Shown here piece after piece: positions 17,526 through 26,400 of a DNA stretch of 64,000 nucleotides. The position numbers were made by a program, and so were the translations under genes. The notes under the pieces were generated by a model. It made no database searches. It saw only the letters and a program-made list of their open reading frames with translations, and was not told the DNA's origin. This DNA comes from JAICKM01 sp038228295. GTDB lineage: Bacteria; Chloroflexota; Chloroflexia; QHBQ01; JAICKM01. Every line of letters starts with the position of its first letter. Position 1 is the first letter of the stretch. Location of the stretch: NCBI GenBank assembly GCA_038228295.1, contig JBBRPH010000003.1:1-64000 (forward strand). The letters run 5' to 3'.

Positions 17526-17977
17526 ATGAAACCTGTCCTACTCTTGTATGACGCTACCTGCCGGTTCTGTACCGAGAGCGCACGCCAGGCGGCGTGGCTA
17601 CGGCCGCGCGGGGGTCTGCGGCGTGCCGATGTGAATGACCCGCGCATCCAGGCTCGCTATCGGATCACGCCCGCAGCAGTGGCGCGGGCCCTGCACCTAG
17701 TCACCCCGACGGCCGGGTGCATGTGGGGGCGGGGGCGGTACATATGCTGCTGCGGCGCAGCAGCTGGGCCTGGCCCTTGGCGGCAGCCTGGTCCCTGCCC
17801 GGCTTCCCTCCGCTAGCCGACCGCGCCTACGCTTGGGTAGCCGACCACCACTATCTGTTGCTCGGCCGCAACGTGCCCGCTGCTTGCGCCGACGGCGCGT
17901 GCGCGATCCATCTGGGGCGCCCGCGCAACACGGCAACCGCTGCCGGTAACAACTCCCGCAACCCCGGCGCGCCATAA
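17526..17977 (+). pseudogene. DCC-family (DUF393) thiol-disulfide oxidoreductase-like gene, frameshifted
   Basis: The first frame gives MKPVLLLYDATCRFCTESAR with the YDxxCxxC motif that names the DCC family, and runs to HLVTP. The sequence then continues sensibly in another frame (GRVHVGAGAVHMLLRRSSWA, then AYAWVADHHYLLLGRN) to 17977. A single missing base near 17704-17710, at ACCCCGACGG, explains the shift. As read, the product is truncated and ends in unrelated residues. Function in the family is poorly known. The tail overlaps the remains of a LarA-like gene on the other strand. Confidence 0.65.
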
Positions 17978-18537
17978 GTATAAATGGCATCTGCCCCATG
18001 GCGCTTGCCCAGGCTGCAGACCGTCATTTTGGCTGAACCGCTTTCGCTAGGGCCATGAAAATCCGAGTGGGGCTTGATGCGATTGCCCACAATGATGCCG
18101 CCGGCCGCCGCCGCGTCCATGAGCAGGCGCGGCCCATCCGGTAATTGCCCCAGAGGAACAAACTCCATTGTGGCCTGGATTGGTGCGCCGATGCTTTCTT
18201 CGGTGATCCCCAATTCGAGCAGCAGCACGACTTGGCCGGCTGTAGCCGCGCCACCGTGACTGCCCATGGCCGCGCCCAAAAACGGCGTAGCACCCCGTTC
18301 CCGGACAACAGCAATCACGGTGCGGAGCACGGTCGCGATAGTGTGGATGCCCCGGCTCCCGACTGTGACGGCGATGCGTTGCCTCGGACCGATTGGCTCC
18401 AACAGTCCGGATGCCTGTAGGCGCATCCGGACTTCCTCGGCAACATCGGTCACTTCAGGATCAGTGAAGGTCTGTTACGCCAGGTACATCTGGGGCGGAG
18501 GTGCATGAAGATCGTAACTCCCAAACTCACGTTCCAT
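17930..18537 (-). pseudogene. LarA-like (DUF2088) lactate-racemase-domain gene, nonsense and 3' truncated
   Basis: An ATG at 18537 with AGGAGA upstream begins MEREFGSYDLHAPPPQMYLA and is stopped by TAA at 18475-18477 (codon 21). The same frame then continues for about 180 codons with the LarA N-domain features VTVGSRGI, GAAMGSHGGAATAGQVV, ELGITEESIGAPI, GNRIKPHSDFHGP and AKMTVCSLGKRHGA. Homology ends near 17930, where the frame runs antisense into the DCC gene. Only about 200 of the ~420 residues expected remain, so the gene is dead. The nickel-pincer-binding C-terminal part is absent. Confidence 0.7.
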
Positions 18538-18644
18538 CGTTTCTGTCTCCTACGGTCCCATGTGCGCCGTGGTAAAGGGGACTAGATGGCGCGCGAAGTG
18601 CCGTGCCACGCCGCTATGGTAGTTCGCCTCTTGGGCGGTTAGGC

Positions 18645-18896
18645 CGCACGCAGCGGGGCGCCATGCTGCCTTTGTGCCGTGTGACCGGTGCGGTCCCCAC
18701 TCTCCGGCGTGGATTGCAGGGTGCGACTGTCCAAAATCCCGGCCGAGGGCCGGATGTCACGGCCACTCAGCACCCGCAGTAAGGCGCGCAGATCATGCAC
18801 GATGGTTTCAAACACGCCTGCGGCCAGCCACCGGTAGGTCTGGTCATGGACGATGTGGCACGGCGGCAGGCGGGACCGACGGAGGTATAGCTGCAA
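18645..18896 (-). mobile_element. IS5-type (DUF4096) transposase remnant
   Basis: The minus-strand translation reads LPPCHIVHDQTYRWLAAGVF, then ETIVHDLRALLRVLSGRD, then RPSAGILDSRTLQST. This parallels the N-terminal part of IS5-group transposases (LPHDFPPWQTVYxxF; LRELVRVxxGRxPxPSAGIIDSQSVKTT). Only about 80 residues remain. The DDE catalytic core is missing and no terminal inverted repeats are visible. It marks past insertion in the decay zone. Confidence 0.65.
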
Positions 18897-19084
18897 GGGA
18901 TGTGCCCGGCCGGTGGGGTATGACTATGCGGAAGTGCGGGCGATATTGGCGAAATGCGGCTTCACCATGCACACTGGCCCCGAATGAGCAAACGTATCAC
19001 TGACGGCAATAGCGCGAAATTCGCTCTCAGTAGTATAATGGGGAAGTGCCCTATAGCAGGGCGCAACTAGGAGGAGTTACTTCT

Positions 19085-19951
19085 ATGCGAACCGGGGCCA
19101 TTTTCCCGCAATTAGAGATCGGGGCCGATCCCCTTGCCGTCCGCGATTACGCTCAAGCGGTCGAAGGGTTGGGCTATGATCATCTATTGGTTTATGATCA
19201 TGTACTGGGCGCGGACCCGGCAGATCGACCCGGTTGGCGCGGCTACACGGCCGCCGATCTATTCCATGAGCCGTTTGTGCTGTTCGGCTACCTGGCTGCC
19301 GCGACGCAGCGCCTGGAACTGACAACTGGGGTGATTGTACTGCCGCAGCGCCAAACCGCGCTGGTCGCCAAGCAGGCCGTCGAAGTGGATGTACTGAGCG
19401 GGGGGCGATTGCGGCTCGGCGTAGGTGTCGGCTGGAACGCGGTGGAGTATGAAGCCCTGGGGCAGGATTTCCACACACGCGGCAAGCGTATGGAAGAGCA
19501 GATCGCGCTGTTGCGCCGCCTGTTTGCCGAAGAAGTGGTGACTTTCATTGGGCGCTGGGAGCATATACACGCCGCCGGCCTCAATCCGTTGCCTGCGCGT
19601 CGCCACATCCCTATCTGGTTGGGCGGCGCGGCGGATGTGCTGTTGGAGCGCGTGGCCCGGCTAGGCGACGGCTGGTTTCCCCAAATGCGGCCTGAGCCGG
19701 AAGGTCGCCTTGCGGTCGAGAAGCTCCATGTGCTCACCCTGGCGGCGGGGCGCGATCCGGCCGCGATTGGCATTGAAGCCCGGCTGAGTTGGCGCGACGG
19801 CTCCCCCGATGAACTGGGCGCGCAAGCCCGCGCCTGGGCTGCCGTGGGTGCAACGCATATCGGCGTCAACACCATGGGGGCTGGTCTGGCGACCCTGGCC
19901 GATCATATCACAGTGCTGAGCCAAGCCAAAGCCATGCTCGACGCGCTCTAG
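19085..19951 (+). CDS. LLM-class F420-dependent oxidoreductase (TIGR03619-like)
   Basis: This 288-aa luciferase-like protein starts MRTGAIFPQLEIGADPLAVR. It contains GYDHLLVYDHV, LELTTGVIVLPQRQTALVAKQAVEVDVLSGGRLRLGVGVGWN split across the third strand region, and IPIWLGGAADVLLERVARLGDGWFP, all typical of F420-dependent LLM enzymes. The frame is open 13 codons upstream, but AGGAGGAG 8 nt before 19085 fixes the ATG. It is monocistronic and converges on the broken LLM gene. Substrate is unknown. Confidence 0.9.
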   Translation: MRTGAIFPQLEIGADPLAVRDYAQAVEGLGYDHLLVYDHVLGADPADRPGWRGYTAADLFHEPFVLFGYLAAATQRLELTTGVIVLPQRQTALVAKQAVEVDVLSGGRLRLGVGVGWNAVEYEALGQDFHTRGKRMEEQIALLRRLFAEEVVTFIGRWEHIHAAGLNPLPARRHIPIWLGGAADVLLERVARLGDGWFPQMRPEPEGRLAVEKLHVLTLAAGRDPAAIGIEARLSWRDGSPDELGAQARAWAAVGATHIGVNTMGAGLATLADHITVLSQAKAMLDAL

Positions 19952-19985
19952 GCCACCGGCGGCCGCGCGTGGGTAGTTTGGCCGG

Positions 19986-20948
19986 CTAGGCGGCCGGCAG
20001 GACCGCAGCAGCGAATGCTTCCAGCCCCGCTAGATCGTCCATATCGAGCCACTGCACCATCAACTCCTCGACGCCCGCCGCACCCAGCGCCGCGATTTGC
20101 TCGCGCACCTCCGCAGGCGTGCCGATTAAGGCAAGTCTTTCCTTGCGCCAGCGTTCAATCTGGGCATCCACCGCCTGACCGGCCCAGTCCGGAGCAAAGC
20201 GACTGTACCAGCGCACGCGCTCGGTCAGCGTGGCCGGATCTGCGCCGAAGATGCCCAACACCATCATGGTGCGCCGCACCGCGCCCGGCGTGCGCCCCGC
20301 CGCCTGCAACAGCTCGTCCAGCGCCGCTGTGCGTTCGCGGAAGGCATCCGGCTCCAGGGCGATGGCGTTCCAGATGTCGGCATAGCGGGCGACCAGCGGG
20401 AGCGTCCGGCGCAACCCATTGCCGCCGATCAGGATCGGTGGTCCGCTTGGTCGCGCCGGACGCGGCAGCAGGGTAGCCTCGCGCAGGTGGTAGAAACGTC
20501 CCTAGAAGCGGCTGGGCGTGTCACTACGCAAGAGGCGGGTGACGACCGCTAACCCCTCCTCCAGCCGGGCCATCCGCGTTGGAATGTCGCCTAGTTCATG
20601 GCCGAACAGGCTATGTTCGCGCTCTTGCCAGCCCGCGCCCAGCCCTAGGATCATGCGCCCGCCGCTGAGATCGTCCAGCGCGGCGGCTTGGCGAGCCAGC
20701 ATCGTCGGATCGCGAAAAGACAGCGGCGCTACCAGGGGACCGAAATGCACGTTCCGACTGTGATCGGCCAGGTACGTGAGTGCGACGATGGTTTCGAGCG
20801 AGTCTTCATCCGGCGGGCGCGTGTTGGTAAAGTGATCGGATCGGAAAAGCCCCGCGAAACCCAACCCGTCTACGGCGGCAACCAAGCGCTGCCAGCGCGC
20901 CCAGGTCAGGCCCATCTGCCCTTCAATCATGATTGAAACGGCAACCAT
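19986..20948 (-). pseudogene. LLM-class F420-dependent oxidoreductase interrupted by a TAG
   Basis: A GGGAGG site precedes the ATG at 20948 (MVAVSIMIEGQMGLTWARW). The protein reads as a TIGR03560-like LLM enzyme through LGLGAGWQEREHSLFG until TAG at 20502-20504. The same frame then continues without a break (GRFYHLREATLLPRPARPSG, PPILIGGNGLRRTLPLVARY) to a natural end at 19986. Related proteins usually have Glu or Gln at the position of the stop (FEGRFY-like), so one base change explains it. The product as read lacks the second half of the barrel. It could be a recent mutation or a sequence error. Confidence 0.8.
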
Positions 20949-20996
20949 AGTATCCTCCCTGCCTCCCCATAAACCAATGATTCCTACATCACAACA

Positions 20997-21533
20997 TCAG
21001 CCGGCGGGTTCGCTCACCGTGCTGGGTAGTTGCCGGGCAAAGGCCCGTAGTTGCCGTGGTGAGTGGATGCGGATCACCCGTTTGTCCGGCCCTAGCGCGT
21101 CGATCAGGGTTAGCAGTTGGGGTCGGTATCGCCGGTGGACGCGCCAGATCGTCCGGAGCATCCGTCCTGTCACCGGTAACAGTGGACAGTCGGCAGGCCC
21201 GCCCGCCTGCGGGTGCACCAAACTCCACGCCTGCCGCTTCAATGCCCACCACAAATGCACCGCGAGTGGATGGTCCACCAAGATTACCGTATCGGCGGCG
21301 GCCAAGCGCGCAGCTATCAAATCCCAACTACCCCAGCCGTCTATGATCCAGCGGTCCTGCGCCAACACTGTCGCGTGCCAGCGGGCGATCACCGCCTGGG
21401 GCGCAGGTATCCAGCCCGGTTGCCATTGGACCGGATCTACGGGGTAATAGGGTAGGTTGAGCGCGTTGCTCATACCGAGGGCGAGCGTGGACTTGCCGCC
21501 GCCACCGTTGCCGATAATCGCTACTCGTGTCAT
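20997..21533 (-). CDS. P-loop adenylate-kinase-like protein (topology-modulation/FlaR type)
   Basis: The product is 178 aa. It has a P-loop IGNGGGGKST near the N-terminus, then LNLPYYPVDPVQWQPGW, WIIDGWGSWDLIAARLAAAD and VDHPLAVHLWWALKR, the order found in small nucleoside-kinase-like proteins annotated as DNA topology modulation proteins. The physiological substrate of this group is not established. CAGGAG sits 5 nt before the ATG at 21533; an upstream frame extension lacks any start signal. It stands alone between the LLM gene and the response regulator operon. Confidence 0.8.
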   Translation of the reverse strand: MTRVAIIGNGGGGKSTLALGMSNALNLPYYPVDPVQWQPGWIPAPQAVIARWHATVLAQDRWIIDGWGSWDLIAARLAAADTVILVDHPLAVHLWWALKRQAWSLVHPQAGGPADCPLLPVTGRMLRTIWRVHRRYRPQLLTLIDALGPDKRVIRIHSPRQLRAFARQLPSTVSEPAG

Positions 21534-21899
21534 GGCTGCTCCTGCATCGCTAGCCACCCGCGCTAGGGCTAAAACTATCGCCGGACGATCTACCAGTCGT
21601 CGGCTGCGAGACAAAGTGGCACGACACCACCACTGTCACGCCTGAGAAGTGCTCTGGTATAGGGTAGGGCAACAGCCCGCATTACAGCCGACAGGTGGCA
21701 ATTACACACTGATGTGCTGCGTCCTCAGTGTAGCACAGCCTGATAGGCAGCGCACCCAGTTTGTACTGCTTTATCTTCTAGAGGTGCGCGATCTGCCGCA
21801 CACCACTTTACCCCGCTGTGAGCGCAGCAGGTGAAAGGTATACGCTTACGACCATGTACATCTAGGAGCAGCGGCGCGACGTAGCTCGATACGCGACGG
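21534..21899. other. Intergenic region, nothing recognised
   Basis: Between the kinase-like gene and the end of the response regulator operon I see no coding sequence and no clear terminator. A weak inverted repeat TGTGCT/AGCACA spans about 21713-21740. Confidence 0.4.
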
Positions 21900-22265
21900 T
21901 TAGCTCGCCAGCAGCCCTTCGATTTGGGTGAGCAAATCGGAGAAATCTATCGGCTTACCGACGTAGCCGTTGCAGCCGGTCGCTAGGCAGTTGCGGCGCG
22001 CCTCGTCCGGCGTGGTCGCCGTTACCACGATCACCGGGATCGCTTGCGTCAGCGGCGAAGCCTTGATCTGGCGGGTTGCCGACCAGCCGTCTAGGATGGG
22101 CATATTGATGTCCATCAGGATCACATCCGGATGCTCCGCTTGGGCGACTGCGACTCCATCGGCGCCGTCACGGGCCTCCAACACCTCATAGCCGCGCAAG
22201 ACAAGTCGCCGCTTGAGGAGATTGCGATTCATTTCATTGTCTTCAACCACTAAGATTTTCGTCAT
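21900..22265 (-). CDS. Single-domain response regulator (CheY-like receiver)
   Basis: The receiver domain of 121 aa starts MTKILVVEDNEMNRNLLKRR. It has the acidic pair (Glu-Asp) at residues 8-9, the phosphorylation Asp in DVILMDINMP at about residue 53, Thr in VVTATT at about 83 and Lys in VGKPID at about 105. There is no output domain, so it acts by protein contact. The MNR segment after the acidic pair is typical of receivers that partner with hybrid histidine kinases, none of which is in the window. Its start overlaps the end of the upstream 90-aa gene by 23 nt, so translational coupling is likely. Confidence 0.9.
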   Translation of the reverse strand: MTKILVVEDNEMNRNLLKRRLVLRGYEVLEARDGADGVAVAQAEHPDVILMDINMPILDGWSATRQIKASPLTQAIPVIVVTATTPDEARRNCLATGCNGYVGKPIDFSDLLTQIEGLLAS

Positions 22266-22515
22266 AGTTCTCACAGGGTAGTACGTTAATGCCATGACCA
22301 CCGTCGGCGAGTAAATCCTCGCCGTAAAACAATTTGTGGGCTTGATATGCGTAGTCTTCGAGCGCTTCAGCTTTAATCCCCAGTAACGCTTGCTGCTCCG
22401 GCGCAGAAAGATCGAAGCCCTCGTAGGCAGTGGGCGAGCCGCCCAGAAGCGCCGCTTTGCGGCCGGGATCGGTCACGGTCAGCGCCAACATCATTTGTAA
22501 TCCGCGTGTAGACAT
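22243..22515 (-). CDS. Small helical protein, possibly LigA-like; unknown function
   Basis: The protein has 90 aa. It begins MSTRGLQMMLALTVTDPGRK, then AALLGGSPTAYEGFDLSAPEQQALLGI and ALEDYAYQAHKLFYGEDLL. A helical N-terminus followed by LSxxEQQALLG resembles the small alpha subunit (LigA-like) domain of ring-cleavage dioxygenases, which also occurs alone in proteins of unknown role and in peptide leaders. I treat this as a weak likeness. AGAGGG lies before the ATG. It sits between the DUF5317-like membrane protein and the receiver gene, with a short gap and an overlap respectively. Confidence 0.6.
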   Translation of the reverse strand: MSTRGLQMMLALTVTDPGRKAALLGGSPTAYEGFDLSAPEQQALLGIKAEALEDYAYQAHKLFYGEDLLADGGHGINVLPCENYDENLSG

Positions 22516-22558
22516 ACTATCCCTCTGCTTTGAGTCTGCGCTCTTGCGCTAGCGGCTA

Positions 22559-23176
22559 TCAGGGAGCCGTCAGCCCGACAGGTACAGGTTCCTCAGTATC
22601 CAAGCCGTCACATTGTGTCCGCCGGCCGGTGGGCCGGCTACCAACCTGCATACCTTGAAGGAGTAGGATCAACAGCCCCCCCGTAATTAGCAGGTCGCCG
22701 GGACTATAGACGTGTTGCGTCGGCCAGGCCAGTGGCAGGCAATCGCCCAGCCAGGCCAGATGAATCTGATCCGGCAGCAACAGCACGTCCTTGCTGTTCG
22801 GTAGCCGCTGATTGAGCAGCGGGGCCAAGCGGTCCAGCCCAATAGCGGCAAGGTTAGCCGGGCTGATCGGCATAAATCCGCCGTTTGCCAGCATGACCAG
22901 GCTGTTAAGCAACGTGCCCACCAAGATCACTTTCATCCCCGGCAATGCACGATTCAAGGCCAACCACCCAATAATCGCAGCTTGCGCCGCCAAGAAGAGC
23001 GCGCCCAGAACCAGAGTAGGGGCAGACCCCGCCAGATGGATCAGTAGCCATTGGGCGGCGAAGATCACCAGGGCCATCCCGCTCCAGCGCCAGCGCAATT
23101 GCAGCAACCGTTCCGGTCGCCCACCAAGCAACAGGCCCAGCAGCAGCGCCGCTAGCGGCACTACGATCAGGATCAT
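22559..23176 (-). CDS. DUF5317 family membrane protein
   Basis: The 205-aa protein starts MILIVVPLAALLLGLLLGGR and has five or six membrane spans. The loop NGGFMPIS between spans and the HLAWLGDCLPLAW / YSPGDLLITGGLLILL end are the hallmarks of DUF5317, found widely in Chloroflexota and Firmicutes; function unknown. The frame is open a further 35 codons upstream, but that part overlaps a convincing 37-aa gene in another frame, so the ATG at 23176, 10 nt after that gene's stop, is preferred. Confidence 0.8.
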   Translation of the reverse strand: MILIVVPLAALLLGLLLGGRPERLLQLRWRWSGMALVIFAAQWLLIHLAGSAPTLVLGALFLAAQAAIIGWLALNRALPGMKVILVGTLLNSLVMLANGGFMPISPANLAAIGLDRLAPLLNQRLPNSKDVLLLPDQIHLAWLGDCLPLAWPTQHVYSPGDLLITGGLLILLLQGMQVGSRPTGRRTQCDGLDTEEPVPVGLTAP

Positions 23177-23186
23177 CGGACTAGGA

Positions 23187-23300
23187 TCACGGGAAACTCC
23201 AGCCACCACCGCCAGTGGATGCGCCACCGGCGGCGGCGAAGGCCGAGATGACCAACAAGACATAGACGATGCGCCAATCAAGACGGCTTAGGAATTTCAT
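23187..23300 (-). CDS. 37-aa single-span membrane protein upstream of DUF5317
   Basis: This gene is short but well supported. GGAGGAGT lies 5 nt before an ATG at 23300, and the product MKFLSRLDWRIVYVLLVISA then FAAAGGAST and a Gly-rich tail is a positive N-terminus followed by one membrane span. It ends with TGA 10 nt before the DUF5317 start, so the two are probably translated together. No known domain. A partner or regulator of the DUF5317 protein is plausible by position only. Confidence 0.7.
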   Translation of the reverse strand: MKFLSRLDWRIVYVLLVISAFAAAGGASTGGGGWSFP

Positions 23301-23380
23301 CGGTGACTCCTCCAGATGCTAAGATTTTAATCCGCTGTCGGTGGTTGGGAACCTCACGACAGAGCCATCTTAGATCAGAG

Positions 23381-23401
23381 CCACTTACAAACCACTTACA
23401 A
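23381..23401 (-). promoter_or_regulatory. Two perfect direct repeats at 11-bp spacing upstream of the DUF5317 operon
   Basis: On the minus strand TTGTAAGTGG occurs twice (23392-23401 and 23381-23390) with an 11-bp period. This spacing is that of tandem half-sites for OmpR/PhoB-type winged-helix dimers. TAAGAT 7-8 nt downstream may be the -10 box. The operon encodes a receiver but no DNA-binding regulator. Confidence 0.5.
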
Positions 23402-23451
23402 GATGTTTAGAGGTTGAAGCAGGTGGGAAAAGAGGCGGCGAGCGGCGAGAT

Positions 23452-26400
23452 TTAGCGGCCGCTCAGCTGTTGGTAGAGCCGTTGTGTTTCCGAACTCGGT
23501 GTGGTACCGAGTTCATCGGCCAGCAAGCGTTGGAGTTCGTGGTATTGCCCTAGTGCCTCTGCGGTGCGCCCGCCGACGGCATAGGCCCGTATTAGTCGGG
23601 CGTGCGCGGTTTCATCCAACGGATCAAAGGTCAATAACTGCCGCCCCCATTGGATCACCTCGTCAAACGCGCCACGCTGCTGCGCGTCGTCAAGCAGCCA
23701 GTTGTAGGCTGCGTGGGTGCGCGCCGCCCAAAAGCGGCGGCGCTCCTCAGCCCAGTCATGGTAAAACTCTTCGGCGAATGCGCCCCGCAGCAGCGCCGCC
23801 GCTGCCGCCCACCAGAGGCGGGCCAGGGTGGGGTCCGCGCAAGCACGCGCCTGATCCATGTAGCGCAGGGCTTCCGTGCCGTCGTGCCAGGGGCGTAATT
23901 GTGGGTTGAGGCGGTAGTTGCCGTCTTCGACTTGTACTGCCGCCGCGCCGAGTGCCCCCCGTAAGCGGCGCAGCGAACTGTGAAATGTGTTATTGGCTTG
24001 CTCAGATGGTTGGTCAGGCCAAAAGGCAGTCAAGATCACCTCTTTGCGTGCACCGTCGCGTTGTTCGATTAGGTAAAAGAACAACTCTTTTGCCGTCGTC
24101 GTTTGCCACTGGGATTGGGCGATGAGTACGCCGTCTTGATAGACCGTCGCTTGGCCGAGGCTATAGACCTCGAGGATGGGCAGGCGTGGGGAGGTAACTG
24201 CTGTGGCTGGGTCATTCGTAGTCGGCACGTCCGGCAGCAAGGTCAGCGTCTGTGCGGCCTGGGTTAGTAGCGCGCCGTAGCGCGTATCGCTCTCGGCCGC
24301 TTGCCGCAAGAGGGGGAAGCCGTAGCGGCCGGCCAGTTCAGATGCCAGATCATATTGGCTAGGCCAACCCTCTGCGTCATGCAACGCACGCTCCAGTGCG
24401 CGGTGCGCTGCACTGTGCGCGCCGGTAGCAAACAGTGCGCTGGCTATTACTACTGTGCCCCGTAGCGCGTCGTGCGTGTTCCCCTCGCCAGCTAAGAACG
24501 TTTCCGCCTCTTGCAACAAAAGTAACGCCTCGCTAGGGTTTTCCGTCACGAGTATCGCGCCGAGTTCTAGGCAACACACCCCAGTCGCGTAGTTCATCTG
24601 ATCAGCGCGTGCTGCTTCTAATCCCTGCCGGGCGCTGTGCATAGCCGCCCGCGTGTCGCCGAGCAAGCGCAGGCAGCGCGCTTGCCCAGCTAAAGCGAGT
24701 ACCCAAGTGTGCGGGGCGGCCTGCCGGGCGATGGCCGCACTAGCGCGATAATGCGGCCATGCAGCCGCTGGACCGGCGAGTTCCAGCGCATTCTCGGCGC
24801 GGCCCAATAACACTTCAGCTTCCACCCGGTGCCAGCGCAGAGTGTGAGCAATAGCAGTGGCCGTTGCCAAGCAGGAATCCGCGCGTGCAAGATCACCGTA
24901 ACGTTGATAGACTGCCGCGAGGTTACTTAGCACGCGGGACTCAATGCGCCGATTACCAGCAGCGCGAACTAGGCCAAGCGCCTGCATTAATAATGCTTCT
25001 GCCTGACGCGGTTGATCAAACAGAACACGAGAGTAGCCCCAACTTGCTAACACCATCGCCAAGCTCTGACTATCCTCCAAAGCATCATAGCCAAAGCGGG
25101 CCGCCGTGAAGGCTTCTTCGGCGTGGACCATATCACCGATGATGGTGTAAGCGATGCCCAGGCAGTGCTGGGCTTCCGCCTGGGTCACCGGACTGGCCTG
25201 CGGCACGGCGAGGGCTTGTTGCGCGGCGGCCAGGATGCCTTGCCCATCGTTGCCGGCGACCGCGAAGCGGGCGCGTAGGGCCAATGCCTCGGCGTAAGTT
25301 GCCGGGTCGCCGGCGGTTTGGAGTGCATGCTCGGCGCGCTTCAATAAATCGCCGGCAGCGACTAAGTCGGACTGCGCGGCCGCTAGGCGCGCACTCAGCA
25401 GCAATAGGACCGGCAGCCGCCGTTGCGCGGTCGGGAAAGCGTTGAGCCAGCGCTCCACCGACTCCAGGTGGCCTGCATCAAGTTCGGCCGGACCGACTCC
25501 TCCCAGCAACACAGCGGCGGCGGCCCAGTCTGCGATGGTAAAGAGGCTCTCTAGCGCCGGGTCCAGGTCGCGCTGTTCCACGTAATACGCGGCCACCCGG
25601 CGGTGCAGGTCGGCCCACTCCTGGGGAGCCGTGGCGCGCAAGCGCGTGAGCAAAAACTCGCGGAAAAGTTGATGCATCCGGTAGGTCGCGCCTTCGTCTG
25701 CGCTAGACTCACCGGCTGTCAGAAAGAGTTGCTGCTCATACACCCAGCGCAGCAGCGTATCCGGGTCGGCGATTTCCAGTATCCGGCGGCACGCGGCGCT
25801 ATCCAGGCGGGGCAGCACCGCCGCCCGCAGCAGAAAGTGCTGGATCGGGGGCGGTTGGCGCTCTAATACCTCGCTGGAGAGATAGGCGTATACCTGGGCG
25901 GTCGCCGGCGGGCTGGAATCTACATGACCGGCGGCCGCGCGTAGGATCAGCCCGGTGATCCAGCCTTCGGTGGTTTCCACCAGAGCGTGGGCCTGTGCGG
26001 CGGTGTTCGGCCCGCCGCTGTCGGCCAGCCAAAGCACGGCTTCCTCGGGCCGGAATCGCAGATCATCCGTGCCCAGGCCACCGATCTGTTGCGTTACTAG
26101 CAGGCGCGTGGTGGTGAGTGCGGGAGCCGCTCGACTACTGAGGACGAGATGTACGGTGGGCGGCATATAGCGCGTGAGAAGATCGATCAGGGTGAGAATG
26201 CTCCCGCTGCCGGCGACTTCGTGGAAATCATCGAGGATTATTACGAGATCATTCGCGCCGCTCCCTTCCAGCTCTTCCACTAAGACGGCGGCAAAATCTT
26301 GCAGTTGCAGCGCCGGATTGACGGCGGCTTCTAACCAGGCTTGGGCGGCGCGGCCAACCGCCGGGCGCACGCGAGCCACGGCAGCGATAAAATAGTGGCC

